From Hemerocallis citrina (Eukaryota > Streptophyta > Magnoliopsida > Asparagales > Asphodelaceae): 64,000 nucleotides of DNA. The notes under the pieces are model-generated. The model searched no databases. It was not told the origin of the DNA and worked only from the letters and a program-made list of their open reading frames with translations. Each line of letters starts with the position of its first letter. Position 1 is the stretch's first letter. The position numbers and the translations under genes are program-made. Where the stretch lies: positions 249,365,073 to 249,429,072 of the forward strand of contig CM030358.1 of NCBI GenBank assembly GCA_017893485.1, in the 5' to 3' direction. Below, in pieces: positions 19,136 through 30,544 of this stretch.

Positions 19136-21604
19136 AGCAACACAAATGCAACAGCGACAGATAAAAAAAAATTTGAAGAATAAATATTTGCAGTTCAAAT
19201 AAGGGTAATAAATCTTGCATTATTACGTACATAAGAGAAGCTATTGAAAAGCCAGAATTGTCAAATTCAACTGGTCAGGGGCGAAGTCAGGGACAATTTT
19301 GTCGGGGGGCCAAGTAATAGAACAATTTTAGGAAGAAAAAAATAAATTTATAAAGTAAATATAATTTTGTGTATCGGCTCCTAAAGTTTGAGTATTTTGT
19401 CTTTTAAAAAAAAATCAATGTTAGCTTTTCCCATTGATATTTTAGCAAAATAAATAACTGATTCTTGTACATTAATAAATTCAAAGAAATATAAGACTCA
19501 TTACATATAAAAAAAATAATATCATTTCATTATGTTAAAAAAAAACCAATAATCTTCAAACAAAAAAGGGCAAGTATGTGGCGCAATCGAACATAGGGCA
19601 ATCACAAATAATCAAGAAGGCAAGTTGTGGATACGTTAATAATCCAAAGAAACATATTAAGCAGAAAATATATTAGAGATATTTGAAGTGTTAAACCTGT
19701 AAGCGAAAAAGTGTTATCCTCGTAGACAATTTTATTCAACGAGACAATTTATTCAACGAGAGCATCTCTTGAGATCTAGCAACAAAAAAGTGTACAATCA
19801 GATTGTGTAATAGCAACTTAGAGGACAATTTGAATACAACCCTCCAGGCTTCAAAGGTTTAGTTCAAATTTTGTTATCAAACACAGTAATTGATCATTTG
19901 ATGTTTCAGAAGAAAATAAAATGATCTAATTTGATGACAACACTGTGGTCTCGCAAATGATACTGTCTATATTTTCCACCTGAATTTGTCACACTCAGTG
20001 AAATAAGAAAAAGAAGTACTCGAAATGCACTATCTTAATTATACACTATAATTAATATAAATGTTTGGCAGTACAACAATTGAGAAAAGACCTTAATTCT
20101 AAATTTTGGAGGTGATTGAAACACCCAGAATTCCAAAACAGACTGGAATTCGAAGTTCCATAGGATCTTTACACTTCTTTCGTACAATTTTACAAGTAAA
20201 TAAAAACTTTTTGTTACATCAGAGTTTATACTTACATTACATATTTACAACGAAGCAATTTTACAACAAATACATGAATTGAAATGTACAATGCTTGGAT
20301 CATTTTTTTAATCTGCATACATTCTTTTAGTCTTGTTAATCACTCACCCTGCATTAAAACTGTGGACGCGTTAGTTGCTTACAACCGACAAAATATTATA
20401 CACGGCTATCCTCTCTATACCGAAATATAACGATTCTCAAATGCTTAAACAAACCAAAAATTTGATCACAAACAGAACTTACAAGGGACTATCCTATAGA
20501 TGTCGTGTTGTGCGGTGTGCTAGTCCTTAATCCAGTTATTTATATTAGATGACACTAATACGCACTTGTTTAGCTTCTATGCATCCCATACTACAATACA
20601 TCTAGGGGCAAGTCCTTAACCGTTCTTCATCTTACAGGGTTCAATCCCTCGTTCCATGACTTAAACTACTACTGTAACTACGATATGTATCCTACATGTT
20701 CTATGAGTTACGAGCTCATGTCCAGACAGCCTAGAGGGAATCCAACGTTAATGTCACGATGCATCGTGAAGAACCTATGGACAATTCAGCCTTCGTCATG
20801 GGACATGACACCATCTGTAGTCACCAAACACCCCACGAGCGTCGCCTGCGGTACGGACTCCTGGATACATATCACGTCCATGTCACGACGCATCGTGAAG
20901 ACATGCCTTGAATATTCTCACACCGTAGCTCTGAGGCCCTCATACTCGTGTTTTTCTCTTATTTTCGTCACATCTTCACTATGCATCTAATCCTTAGTTT
21001 ATTTGAATCATGAACAAAATCAATTCTCTAGAGTTTGTCTTTCCACTATACTGTCTTAATCGTCTATTCAACATGACCCAATCTTGGTCTTTTCATCTCA
21101 AATTTATTTCAACATATCTCTTTTCAATGCCAGTATGAGGCTTAACTACACTCTAGTTCTCGAATTCAATTCACAATCACAAAATCCGAGTTTTCACAGT
21201 CAATAAATCTTTTTCATGATCAACAATAATTTTCCTCTCATGCTCATAGCATTTGTATATTCATGGCTATAAAATCTTTCATAATTCATCATAACATTCA
21301 ATTTCACTTTCATGTACAAACTCATGCATAAACAAAAGAATTCGTTTTTCTAACTTGTCACATTCATAGCTCATTCAACCTCCATGAATTACCGTACTGT
21401 CATTTTATCAAAAATTTACACTCTCATTGCACAACTCATTTCAAAACTCTTTTAAACAAGGCATGTATTTTTCTTTATTCAAGACAATTTGAACTAATAA
21501 AAATAATAAGTTCTTTCTTGCCAAAAATAGTCTCAGACCTTATTATACCGGGCACAAGGTTATAGAAAGTTCTTTGAAGAAAATCCAGATATTAGTTGAA
21601 ACTT

Positions 21605-21860
21605 AAGGGCAGGTCGACTGTTAGGACATGGACAGTCAGCTTTTCTGTGAGGATTTTACAACTCGAAAATCAATGGTCAGGGTAGTCGACTGTCACAGTG
21701 TAGTCGGTCGACTGATTCGTAAGGTTTGAACTCGAAAAACAATAATCAGGACGGTCGACTGTTTCAATATAACAGGTCGACTGTTCCGCAAAGATTTGAA
21801 TCGAAAACAATACTCAGAGCAGCAGACTGTTTCAATATAATCGGTCGACTGATGCTACTA
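21605..21860. repeat. GGTCGACTG repeat block in the solo LTR
   Basis: Seven or eight copies of (C/A)GGTCGACTGT or close variants occur (near 21614, 21682, 21713, 21752, 21775, 21820, 21844), most within a unit of about 65 bp containing TCGAAAAxCAATxxTCAGG. The LTR at 43131-46428 lacks this block. Confidence 0.75.
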
Positions 21861-22761
21861 AGGTTTTTCAAATTCCAAAAATGTTTTAGTTCTTTTCTTC
21901 TCTTTTTGAGTCAAAAATCTCAGATTTCAAAATGTATAAGATTACAGCAAGCCAAGTATTTTTATAATCATTATTTACTAATAAAACATGCATTTTTTAT
22001 ATTATTTTATGTTCTATGTCCATAACTTTCGACATTGGGAACAAATCATAGTTGTACACATTTTGAAATATAAATATTTTACAAAAATATTTCATTCCTT
22101 TTTTTTCATTTATTAATCAATCACATTAACTTATAACATCAAAAAATTTCCTTTCTTGCTACGATGAGATCACTCACAATTAACCAAATCAATTTCACAT
22201 GAAGCATTCAATTTTGTCTCATATATATAGATTTTCTTCAAACAACTTGGTTCTTTAATATCTAGCATGGCAAAATATGATATCTTCTAGCATTTTAACT
22301 CATAATTTATCAACTAGCAATCACTTCAACACACATCTTCTAAATTACCAATTCATCTCTACATAAGCAACCATAGGCCAATTTCACTTAAGTTTTCATT
22401 AACAATTCTATCAAAACATTCCTAGCATGGTATCTAGCTTTAGAAGCATGAGAAATACCCACCTTATATGGAGAGAAAAATCCAAATGAACTTCTAGAGA
22501 ATCTCCTACAACGAATGGACAAGGCCTTCTCCACCTAGATCAACCACCAAGTTTGTGCCTTTCCTTGTAGTGATGCAAGCAACCCGAACCTCCCTCTTCT
22601 TGATTCTTGAAAATGCCGGCCTCCTCCTTGGATGAAGAACATAATAGCACCCAATCTCACAACTCCTCAATCTTTTGCCTCACTAAAATTACTTCTCTTT
22701 CTTTCTTTCTATTATTTTCTTTCAAAAATTCTAAGTGTGAGAATGAAGAGTATAGGGAGGG

Positions 22762-22771
22762 GGTATTTATA
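22762..22771 (-). promoter_or_regulatory. TATA box of the solo LTR
   Basis: The complement reads TTTTGTATAAATACCCCC, identical in context to 43676-43691. Confidence 0.65.
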
Positions 22772-24439
22772 CAAAATTTTAGGATGAATGTAGGGCTAGA
22801 TTAGATCCAATGGTTAGAGATCAATGGGTCTAAATGAACTAGGGAGTTAAGAAAACTACCCATGATAAACAACCACCTCTCCACTACTTCCATCACTCCC
22901 ACTCCTCCATCTACAATCTGGCCCTATGGGGGAAAGTTGTGCAATGCACACCCTAGTGCTTGCACGTGCCACCTAGTGTTCCCCATTTACAAATTTGTTC
23001 ATGTGACAAATTTAATTGGTCCATGATTGAGTCTACACTACAAATTAGACTATTCAAAAGAGAATTAAAGTAAATGGGCTCACTAATGGGCTAAACTAAT
23101 CCATGGGCTCAAAATAATTATATAATTAATAAATATAGTGGAGCTTAAAAAGGACAATTAGGCCTTGATTTAAATTAGGCTTTTAAAGAGAATAATTTTA
23201 GAAAAATAAAGAGAACAATTACAATATAAAAATAATTCATACGAGAAATCATACAAATGAAATCATACGTGCACAACACGTAAAAATCACAAAATCTCAT
23301 AAATCAATTCTAGGGTGTTACATGTGGTGCGCGAATCCTTCTTCTCTGTCAAATTAACAACAATCAGATCCTTCCCAGCTAAATAAATTTAAATTCGTTT
23401 GTTTCACAAATGAAATACAGTATACATTTCTCTTTTCGATAGTTTTAATAACAGTAAGGACGCATAATTTGCAAAATTATGGTTTGCTTGATTCGGTTAG
23501 ATTCTTAATCATATACATTTTTCTATAAATACTTGATCACCCAACCTAAAATCCTGATTTTATTGGACAATAAACGAACTAGCCTTGTCCCATTCTTTTG
23601 CTCAAGAGTTATGGTATCAGCTGTAACAAGATATAATACTATACAATAATTAAGCAGTGCATCATTGCTTAACAAGATAGTCTATTATGATATAAAAACA
23701 CTAATCAACCAAAATAACTTGAGAAACCTTCAGCTCAAATACCATAACAAAGTATTCGATCAATAATTTACTATGAAGCAATATATAACGGTGCATACAG
23801 ACATATATGACAATATTGACGATTCACAGGGAAGATTGTGTAATGCAAACTTAGTGCTGCACTAGCTAGCAAATTAGCAATAATCATGTGCACTTTAAAC
23901 CATGTCAAAGAAAAACAAGTCGAAGAAAGAATTATTGAAGCTTTTCAATTAGTCATTACCATGGCGACCATTTAATTGGAAATGACATGAAAATTTTCAA
24001 ATGGAGAGTCTGTCCTAAAATAATTGCAAAAGCTTGCTCAATTGCTATGCAAGTCATATAAGGAAGAATAAGTAACACAACTAGAGTTATTAGCAATGGG
24101 CCACACTTTAAAAACATAAGCACCGGTAATGAACAAATGAGAGAGAGAAAGTCAAACTATCTTAGTATTGATAACTAATAATACCATATCGGCTTTATCT
24201 TGGTTAAAGACGGAAGATAGGTACGAGTAATTTGCAGATAGATACCACTGATTAAGCATGCTTGGCATTCCCACTCCTTCAACCCAGAAGTTTAGGCACT
24301 GGCCCTCAAAACAGCCTCATTCTGCAACGAAATGATTATTCAGAACTGTGGTCATAATAACCTAAGTTACAGAAAAGGATTCAGAAAATTTCCATTCAAC
24401 TTTAAAAAAAACCATGATCTTAAAAAAAACCCTTTTTCG

Positions 24440-24830
24440 ATTCATCTTTGTCGACGAAATTTGGTGAAGGATTTGTGAAGAGATCCGCAACTTATAGTTA
24501 CCCTAATCGAAACCCTAATTATTCAAAAACCCTAATTACCCCAATCGAAACCCTAATTATTCAGAATAAAAGATGTATATATTCAAAATCGGCGAACCTC
24601 AATGCGGCGCCAGCGGCGGCGGCGGAGGAGGAGGCGGCGGATGCGGGGGAGATCTCATCGAGATCGACGCCGAGGAAGAAGATAAGGATGCGGGGAGATC
24701 TCGTCTTCTCCCTTTAAGTGAGGGAGATGGGGCGACGGCGGCGGGATGAGGGGGACGCCGATTCGGGAGGAGGAGGATTTAGAGATTGGGTTTGGAGAGA
24801 AAGGGATTTAGGAGTTTTAGAGGGATAAAT
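24440..24830. other. GC-rich 5'-exon-like segment with telo-boxes
   Basis: Several AACCCTAA(T) boxes (24495-24560) adjoin a CGGCGGCGGCGGAGGAGG stretch and repeated GGAGATCTC(A/G)TC. Telo-boxes next to a GC-rich first exon are typical of plant housekeeping promoters. A plus-strand frame (24448-24717) is open but has no known domain. The exon-like pieces at 18600-19135 are on the minus strand, and this could be their distant 5' end. Function unknown. Confidence 0.3.
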
Positions 24831-25043
24831 GAAATATTTTTGAAAAGTTAATAAACTATGGACTATACCCGTTGTTTTATCCCGTTAGTAAAACTTATAA
24901 TTACGGATTAAAAGCTCTAAAGCTATAGGATATCTATACCCACAGTTTACTACACGTCTGTAGGTATATGATACCTATACCCACGGTTTAGTGACCGTCA
25001 CTACAGGTGTCCGTTGGTATATGTCAAATTTCTTGTAGTGTAG

Positions 25044-26204
25044 TGTTACAAACAGTGAGTGGTATCTAGCAATACATTACTGCTAATCAAGTAACGGGAA
25101 TGCCAGTGATTTGATATATCCTATCCGTGACTAATATTACCATGTAGTCTAATCCCTTTGTCTAGATATCTTAATCACAAGGCATAGAGTGTGTCATCCT
25201 TGTATAGTTCAATCTTTAGTTTCATGATGTCTGGTAGACTTACTAAAACAAATGAGATCAATATCTCATGTTGACTCATTTGAGCACGGTCATTCAATTT
25301 GCAGTCTCACTCAATCAAGGGAACCGTGGATATCACTCCTGTTATGTAAGAGGGACAAATCCTATCTAAGTCACTCACATCCCTCCTCATGATTTGCACT
25401 ATATCCAATAATAGACTTGATAATCACCTTATTACAGAAAATGTTTGATATCATTAAAACATATAACTTCTCATGTAGGGAACCGTAGTGACTTCAAGTC
25501 AAATGACCACATACATCATGGCCACTGTGAGAACCGCTTATGACACTCACGTAAAGATCCATGCAGCGTTCTCATAGTGGGCCAGTCCAGTACATTATTA
25601 CTTTAATATGTACCCATGTGAAGACTTGATTACTCATCTCAACGTAACGAGATCTTACATGGTCACACACTTTGAATGAATCGAAATTGGATTTAAATTC
25701 ATAAGATGAATTTAATTGGGGATCTAAGTAATACTTGGACTCCTGACATTGGTTGGACATTTAATTAGTTAAACAGTCTGGCTAAAGTTCAAAGGCCCAC
25801 ACACGAATCTGAACTAGATCAGATTATGTGTCCAACAGCCTCATTACTCTCTTACGGTTGATTTTCTGTAACTATATATATGATACGTATCTGTGAAAAA
25901 GTGTTACATGAAAAAACCTTATTTGTCACAGAAATAGTAAGAGAGAGATCGTGAGGAACATCCCTTCCCACAGCTAGCATCGCGGCATGAGGGAAAGCTT
26001 GATTTGATCCGTTCGTGTGGATGCCATAGAGGCACAACAATATTACAGTGCTGTGATCGACATTATTTGGAGACAGCAGATCTATTTTCAAGGTATAACT
26101 CCTAAACATGATTTATAATTTTCGCATGGATCCATGGCTAGGTTTCGATATTGATTTGTAATTTTACTGTGTATTTGATCTGAGACTACCATCGAAACCT
26201 AACA
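25044..26204 (+). mobile_element. Right inverted arm with outward-facing promoter (LTR-like)
   Basis: The last 560 bp are the inverse of 17039-17945. A plus-strand TATA region (25875-25882, ACTATATATATGATAC) is followed by TGTCACAGAAATAG, GAGAGATCGTGAGG, a CGTGTGGATGCCATAGAGG block and TTTTCAAG|GTATAACTCC, a possible splice donor. It ends GAAACCTAACA. The first 590 bp (for example GGCATAGAGTGTGTCATCC, AACCGCTTATGACACTCACG) have no counterpart in the left arm, which was probably shortened. No coding sequence is seen. The TG...CA ends favour an LTR. Confidence 0.5.
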
Positions 26205-26870
26205 CCAACTCCACTTCATCCTCATATTCCAACCAACAGCCACCACCACCTCTGCCTCCTGCAACACGAACACCATCAAAAACCCAACTCCTTCATCAGC
26301 TTTCTGATCTCGGACCCCCTCCCCTCATCACCTCCAAGCCATCATCTCTTTCACACCCAACCATCATCCCACTACCATTAACCCAACTCCTCTTACCCCA
26401 TCAACTCGACCTCCAAGCTCCCCCCCCACCTTGCTGCCTCTCTGCCTGAACACTACCACCACAACCTTCTCCCTCACTATACCTGACTACCCATCACCTC
26501 CAACACAAAACAACCACCATCCCAACCATCTTCCATCTCCTTGCTGCCTCCTCACAACCGAACACCAATACCACCACTGTCTCCACCACCCGACATCCTC
26601 TGCCTCCATCCTGAATAGCCAGCATCACCACCATCAACATCACCTCCATATACACCCGACAACCAAGCCAATCACCACCATCAACCTCCATCATCTCCTT
26701 GCCTCCATCAAATCCTGCACACCATCACCTCCAAAATAACCCTTGCTGCTTATACTTCAACTTCAACACCAACACCAACTCAAGCCCGAACTCGGCATTG
26801 GCCCATCGCCTCCTTCACCATCATTGTCGTGGTTACTTTTCTCTTTCCAGAAGCAGAGCGGGAATCCAAA
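26205..26870. repeat. Pro/Thr/His-codon-rich C-rich sequence, copy B
   Basis: Direct, diverged copy of 16397-17038, 9.8 kb away and in the same orientation, starting exactly where the right arm ends. The two copies therefore bracket the inverted arms. The composition keeps frames open without implying a protein. Confidence 0.65.
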
Positions 26871-28932
26871 CGCGAATCAGAGAACCATCAACCGACTTGA
26901 CAGGAGTTCTACGCACACCAGGAATATCGTTGTACACAAGAAAAGCATCATGTCTCTCTTCTTTCTTAAACTCCTAGGAAGTAGTTCTTTATGGTTATTT
27001 GATTTATCGTATCGGCAATTCTATTCTTGTTTCAACATCGAGTTATATTCTTGATTCATCGGTGAATTCTATTCATAGTTTCCTTTTTATGCCCATGTTA
27101 ATTGATAAATTTACTGAGATTGGACCAGTTTCTAGAACCAAATTTAGAGTTTTATATATGCATGGTATAGCCCTTCGAGTGTAGAATCCAGAATATCTCA
27201 CGGTTTTATAAACCAATTTATAGATTGTGAGATATTGATGTTTTAGTACCAATACGTAATAAATTCCAGATTACTGCCTGTGCACTGGACCCGCAAAGAA
27301 TAGATTGATAGGTATTGCTACTAGACTTAGAATATGTCGAATGAGTAGGCATTGGATTTGGAAGAGAGTTCACTTTCTAGAATCTCCGACGGAACTAGAT
27401 TTGCATTCCCGTAGAAACGAAAAGTAAGTTTTAGTGTAGATATGTGCTACATTCTAGATTTGTTGATAGTGTCTTTTATTACATATATTATTATTCGTGA
27501 TAAAATAGTTGATCAATATATTTCCTTTATTTCATGCATTTGCATATACCACTTGATACTTTCAAGATTGCTATCCTTGATACATGTATTTGCTTTCACC
27601 TCTCTACATACTCATGATTACCGCCATTGATACTTTCTTGAATAAAGTCTGAATACTACTGTCACATGTATCATTATTGTCATGGTTATTGTTATTGTCT
27701 TGGGTGACAGAACTAAGTATCACGTAAGAATTGTTATTGTTATTGAATGCTGTGTCACGTCGTAAGAATCGACGGGGGCCACCTCTGAATCTGTGAGGAC
27801 CATTTATAGAATTACATGGGCCACCTTTACAATTCATGGGGGTCACCTCTAGAATATGCATGGGCCACCTCTAGAATCCAATATCAAAAGAAGTGACGTG
27901 ATGAAAGAATAACAAGCCTGGGTAATAAAAGAGATGACTTAGTAGTGGACAATATAGGAGAGTGTACTCGGAAGGGGGACCGTGTTTTCCGTGTTATATG
28001 ATTATATGATTCTTTATTCTTGATTATTGGGTTCTTAATTACAATATAACGACATGTATCTACTATTTACTGTCACTGTTCTCGAATACATAATCCTGTA
28101 GAATTTACCACTTAAGTCCAAACGTTCACTTGATCGACATACACCCGAACATGTGATATGAGACACAAGATTACGTGCATTAGATAGATTAATAAACTGA
28201 TAGACTTAAGAATGACACTGAATATTGATATTGGTACTGATTACATGATTCTTGATGCATGATTCATGATTATTGATTGAATATTGATACATTATTGATA
28301 CTTACATGATTCTTGATTGCATGATTTCACTGATTGATCCATGATTACTGATTACATCACTATTCTACATTGATACTCTATAGTCATGATTACTTTAGTG
28401 ATTATAATTTCAATTTGCATCATACATGATCATAACTTCTTTGTTATTTCCATTTTGACTATAATGTTTTCTATCGTATTGCTTGATGCTATTTGATGTC
28501 CGAATCTTGCTCTAACAGACACCCCCACTACTTCAGATAATGTTTATACATGTACCGATGAAGAGATACTAGAGAAACTTGAAGAGCAGACTTTCTGGAC
28601 GGTCGTGATGGAATTGCTAATGCTATTTCTTTATTTTCCAGTCGCTTACTTTATCTCACTAGTCGTAGCGAACTGTTTATTGTAGTGTACTTTTCAGTCC
28701 ATTATGTTATCGGACATTTTGACCCGAAGTTTATGTATCTTGGATGTTGGTTATTTTAATCTATTCATGTTCATGTGATCATTATTATACTGCCTGCGTG
28801 GATGTGTTTTCCTATCTTGTTGAGCTTATAGTTGTATAAACTTATGAATGATGTGATTTGAAATACTTGTATAATTCGGTGAGCCTTAGTTGCGTGCCTG
28901 TAATTCTGTATACTGGGAAGCGGGGCGCGACA
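26871..28932 (+). mobile_element. 3' part of a chromovirus-like LTR
   Basis: The end, TGTATACTGGGAAGCGGGGCGCGACA, resembles the LTR end at 37450 (CCCAGTATATGAAAATCGGGGCATTACA). Immediately downstream lies unrelated Tat pol, so this LTR sits inside the Tat element. The interior has four short units of GGGCCACCTCTAGAATxxATG (27775-27880) and many TGATT(A/G)TTGAT runs (28215-28350). A 115-bp piece (28100-28215) is related to 37451-37566. The 5' start was not located; the C-rich copy B may be the upstream part of the same LTR. Confidence 0.5.
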
Positions 28933-28935
28933 GAT

Positions 28936-29290
28936 GACCTTCATTGAAGATCTAAACTTGGAAGGACTTAGGGGGGATCTCGATTTCCTCCAAGAAGTTC
29001 AGGAGAAGTCGGATGTCACGAGGAGCATCTACCAACAGGGAGTAGAACACATTACAATAAGAAAACCCGACCTACGGATATTGAGGAGGGAGACTTAGTC
29101 CTAAGGAAAATCGTGATCTCTTAACCTAGTAAGAAGGAGAAGCTTGCTCCTAACTGGGAGGGCCTTTAAAAAGTCTTCAAAGTGATTCACACTAGGATGT
29201 ACCGACTTAAAAACCATGGGGGCAGGGAGATTAGGAGGACCTAGAATGCATAACACTTGATGAAGTTCGATGAGAGTGCATAAAGCTCCA
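28936..29290 (+). pseudogene. Tat-lineage Ty3 integrase C-terminus remnant
   Basis: Segments in order: DLDFLQEVQEKSDV, YQQGVEHI, LRILREGDLVLRKI, KKEKLAPNWEGL and MYRLKNHGGREIRRT. GDLVLR followed by KL.PNWEGP and Y.L....G....RTWN is the C-terminal integrase signature of Tat/Athila-type Ty3 polyproteins. Stops (29098, 29169, 29241) show decay. The upstream pol is replaced by the LTR ending at 28932. The plus orientation of pol and the minus orientation of the gene at 30545-31183 give the sense/antisense arrangement of this lineage. Confidence 0.7.
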
Positions 29291-30544
29291 CTATCCTTGG
29301 GCAAATTGTAATAAGGCTTTCAAAAGACCTTTGAATGTAAAAAACGCTCGCCGAAAAGCAACCAATTAAGTTCATTTTCTTTGCTGAATAATTTTTTTTA
29401 TTTCAAACTCAACATGCTCTCAAATTTTCCCAAACTCGAGTTAACTTCGCTTGGCATCGGCTCTCGGCATGGACTTCGAGCCACATGCAAATAAGTCACT
29501 AACTTTTTCTTAGCCTTGTCTCTCGGTGCGGTCTTCGGGCCAAAACCTGTTAAATCCCAAAGAAAAATGTTGAGAGACTCGGCACCCACCGAAACAAATT
29601 TGAAAAATAATTTTTTTATTTTCCTCAAACTATTAAATGCTCGGGAAAATGAGGGTTAAAAACATATTGTTACATTTGGTGCAGCCAATGAACTACGACT
29701 AGATATAACAAGACAACAAGTGGTAGGGGTCGCCTAAGAAACCTCCTCGGTGGGAGTGCACCCCTTTGGACTCATGTGAACCAACTCAAGACCAACCGAT
29801 CTATTATGTACCTCCACCGGTCGATCGGGCCCCTACCGAGAGATAACCACAATACACAATCCGGCCACTCTGCTCTGAGCATCTCTTGGGTTCTTCGGCT
29901 CCAACCAGACAATCGGAGAAGGGCTTCATACGGATGTCCAACCACTAAGAAGAGAAGTGTCTCACGACCCCACCACCTCCAATTTCTTTTCCACCAGCAT
30001 CACTCGAAGGAAAGATTCTGCCGAACACATAGCACCCTGCGAGGAGGGAGGTCAGGAAAACCCACCAGGGAGAGCTACTAAGGCCCTGGTTTGACTCAAG
30101 TCCCTATCGACCATCGCCTTTCAGACAGGCAAGTTCCAAGCTCACTTGATGTGACCTTCGAAGATGGTATGAGAATGCTGCCTCCCAATCCTTCGACTCC
30201 CTGCGGTGGCGAACCAAATTCGACTCCACGATCTGTAATCTATTCCCAAGGTATTCAAGCTCGGCATCGCGAGGTTTGATGGACGCACGTCTGATGATCT
30301 AGCCAAAAAGGAAAATCCCACATTACGTCGAGCACTAAAGACTTGTCTTATTTTAAATACTACGAAAGACTACACATGAAAAGGCTCCAGTTGTGTAGTT
30401 CGGTCCAAAGTTTACTTCCATTTGATTTCATCAAAATTTTGTACAAAAGCTACTTCCATTTGATTTCATCAAAATTTCGTACAAAAGGCGGTCGCTAGTC
30501 CGCGGTTGGAAGAAAAAGAAAAAGAAAAAAAAAGACTTTCGCTA
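29291..30544. other. Tat element interior between pol and antisense gene
   Basis: Contains one diverged unit of the 58-bp minisatellite in reverse orientation (29450-29530, CTCGGCATGGACTTCGAGCCAC), a LTR-end-like TTGTTACA at about 29672, and a G/C-rich stretch (29700-30280) with open but unrecognised frames. A duplicated 40-bp unit, TTCCATTTGATTTCATCAAAATTT, occurs at 30417 and 30453. No domain is recognised. Confidence 0.4.

Larger units (their letters stand above)
20117..23322 (-). mobile_element. Solo chromovirus LTR, minus orientation, nested in the CACTA element
   Basis: The minus strand starts TGTAACACCCTAGAATTG and ends ...GAATTCTGGGTGTTTCA, closely matching the LTR at 43131-46428 over most of its 3.2 kb. 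A minus-strand TATA (22762-22771) is followed by a CATTCTCACACTTAGAA leader as in that LTR. No internal retrotransposon sequence flanks it on either side, so it is probably a product of LTR-LTR recombination. A clean 5-bp target duplication was not found (GTGAT against TGTGG). Two 16-bp palindromes related to TCACGATGCATCGTGA occur at about 20755 and 20884. The mid-LTR region at 21605-21860 holds a GTCGACTG repeat block where the other copy has tRNA-like modules. Confidence 0.85.
17964..25040. mobile_element. CACTA (En/Spm) element, non-autonomous, carrying a solo LTR
   Basis: The left end is CACTACAAGGAATTTGACAT; the complement of the right end is CACTACAAGAAATTTGACAT. Both flanks are TAG (17961-17963 and 25041-25043), the 3-bp target duplication expected for CACTA elements. 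Subterminal copies of TATACCCACGGTTT and its complement crowd the first 350 bp and the last 200 bp, the usual transposase-binding layout. No TNP2 or TNPA gene is visible inside. The interior holds a solo chromovirus LTR (20117-23322), minus-strand exon-like fragments (18600-19135), and a GC-rich segment (24440-24830). Without the LTR it is about 3.9 kb. Intervals 19136-20116 and 23323-24430 are AT-rich with no recognisable coding content apart from short exon-like bits. Confidence 0.85.

Noticed and set aside
19276..19340. hAT-type terminus CAGGGGCGAAGTCAGGG
   Set aside because: It resembles the start of common hAT MITEs, but no matching inverse end or 8-bp duplication was seen, so it is not listed as an element.
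20685..20990. 101-codon frame in the solo LTR and its counterpart at 45555-45849
   Set aside because: The frame follows the palindrome-bearing LTR segment and its relatives carry different breaks; there is no start context or domain. LTR sequence, not a gene.
20112..23327. Five-base target duplication for the solo LTR
   Set aside because: Left GTGAT and right TGTGG do not match; shifting the borders by one base gives four of five at best, which is not convincing.
24495..24560. Interstitial telomere repeat
   Set aside because: The AACCCTAA units are scattered and not in a tandem 7-bp array; they fit promoter telo-boxes better.
27604..27861. 85-codon Asn-rich minus-strand frame
   Set aside because: Produced by ATTGTTATTG-type runs and the short GGGCCACC array; no domain.
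29665..29695. LTR end with primer-binding site TTTGGTGCAGCC after TTGTTACA
   Set aside because: It resembles a Tat-type LTR/primer junction, but no LTR start or internal gag domain supports it, so it is mentioned only within the interior entry.
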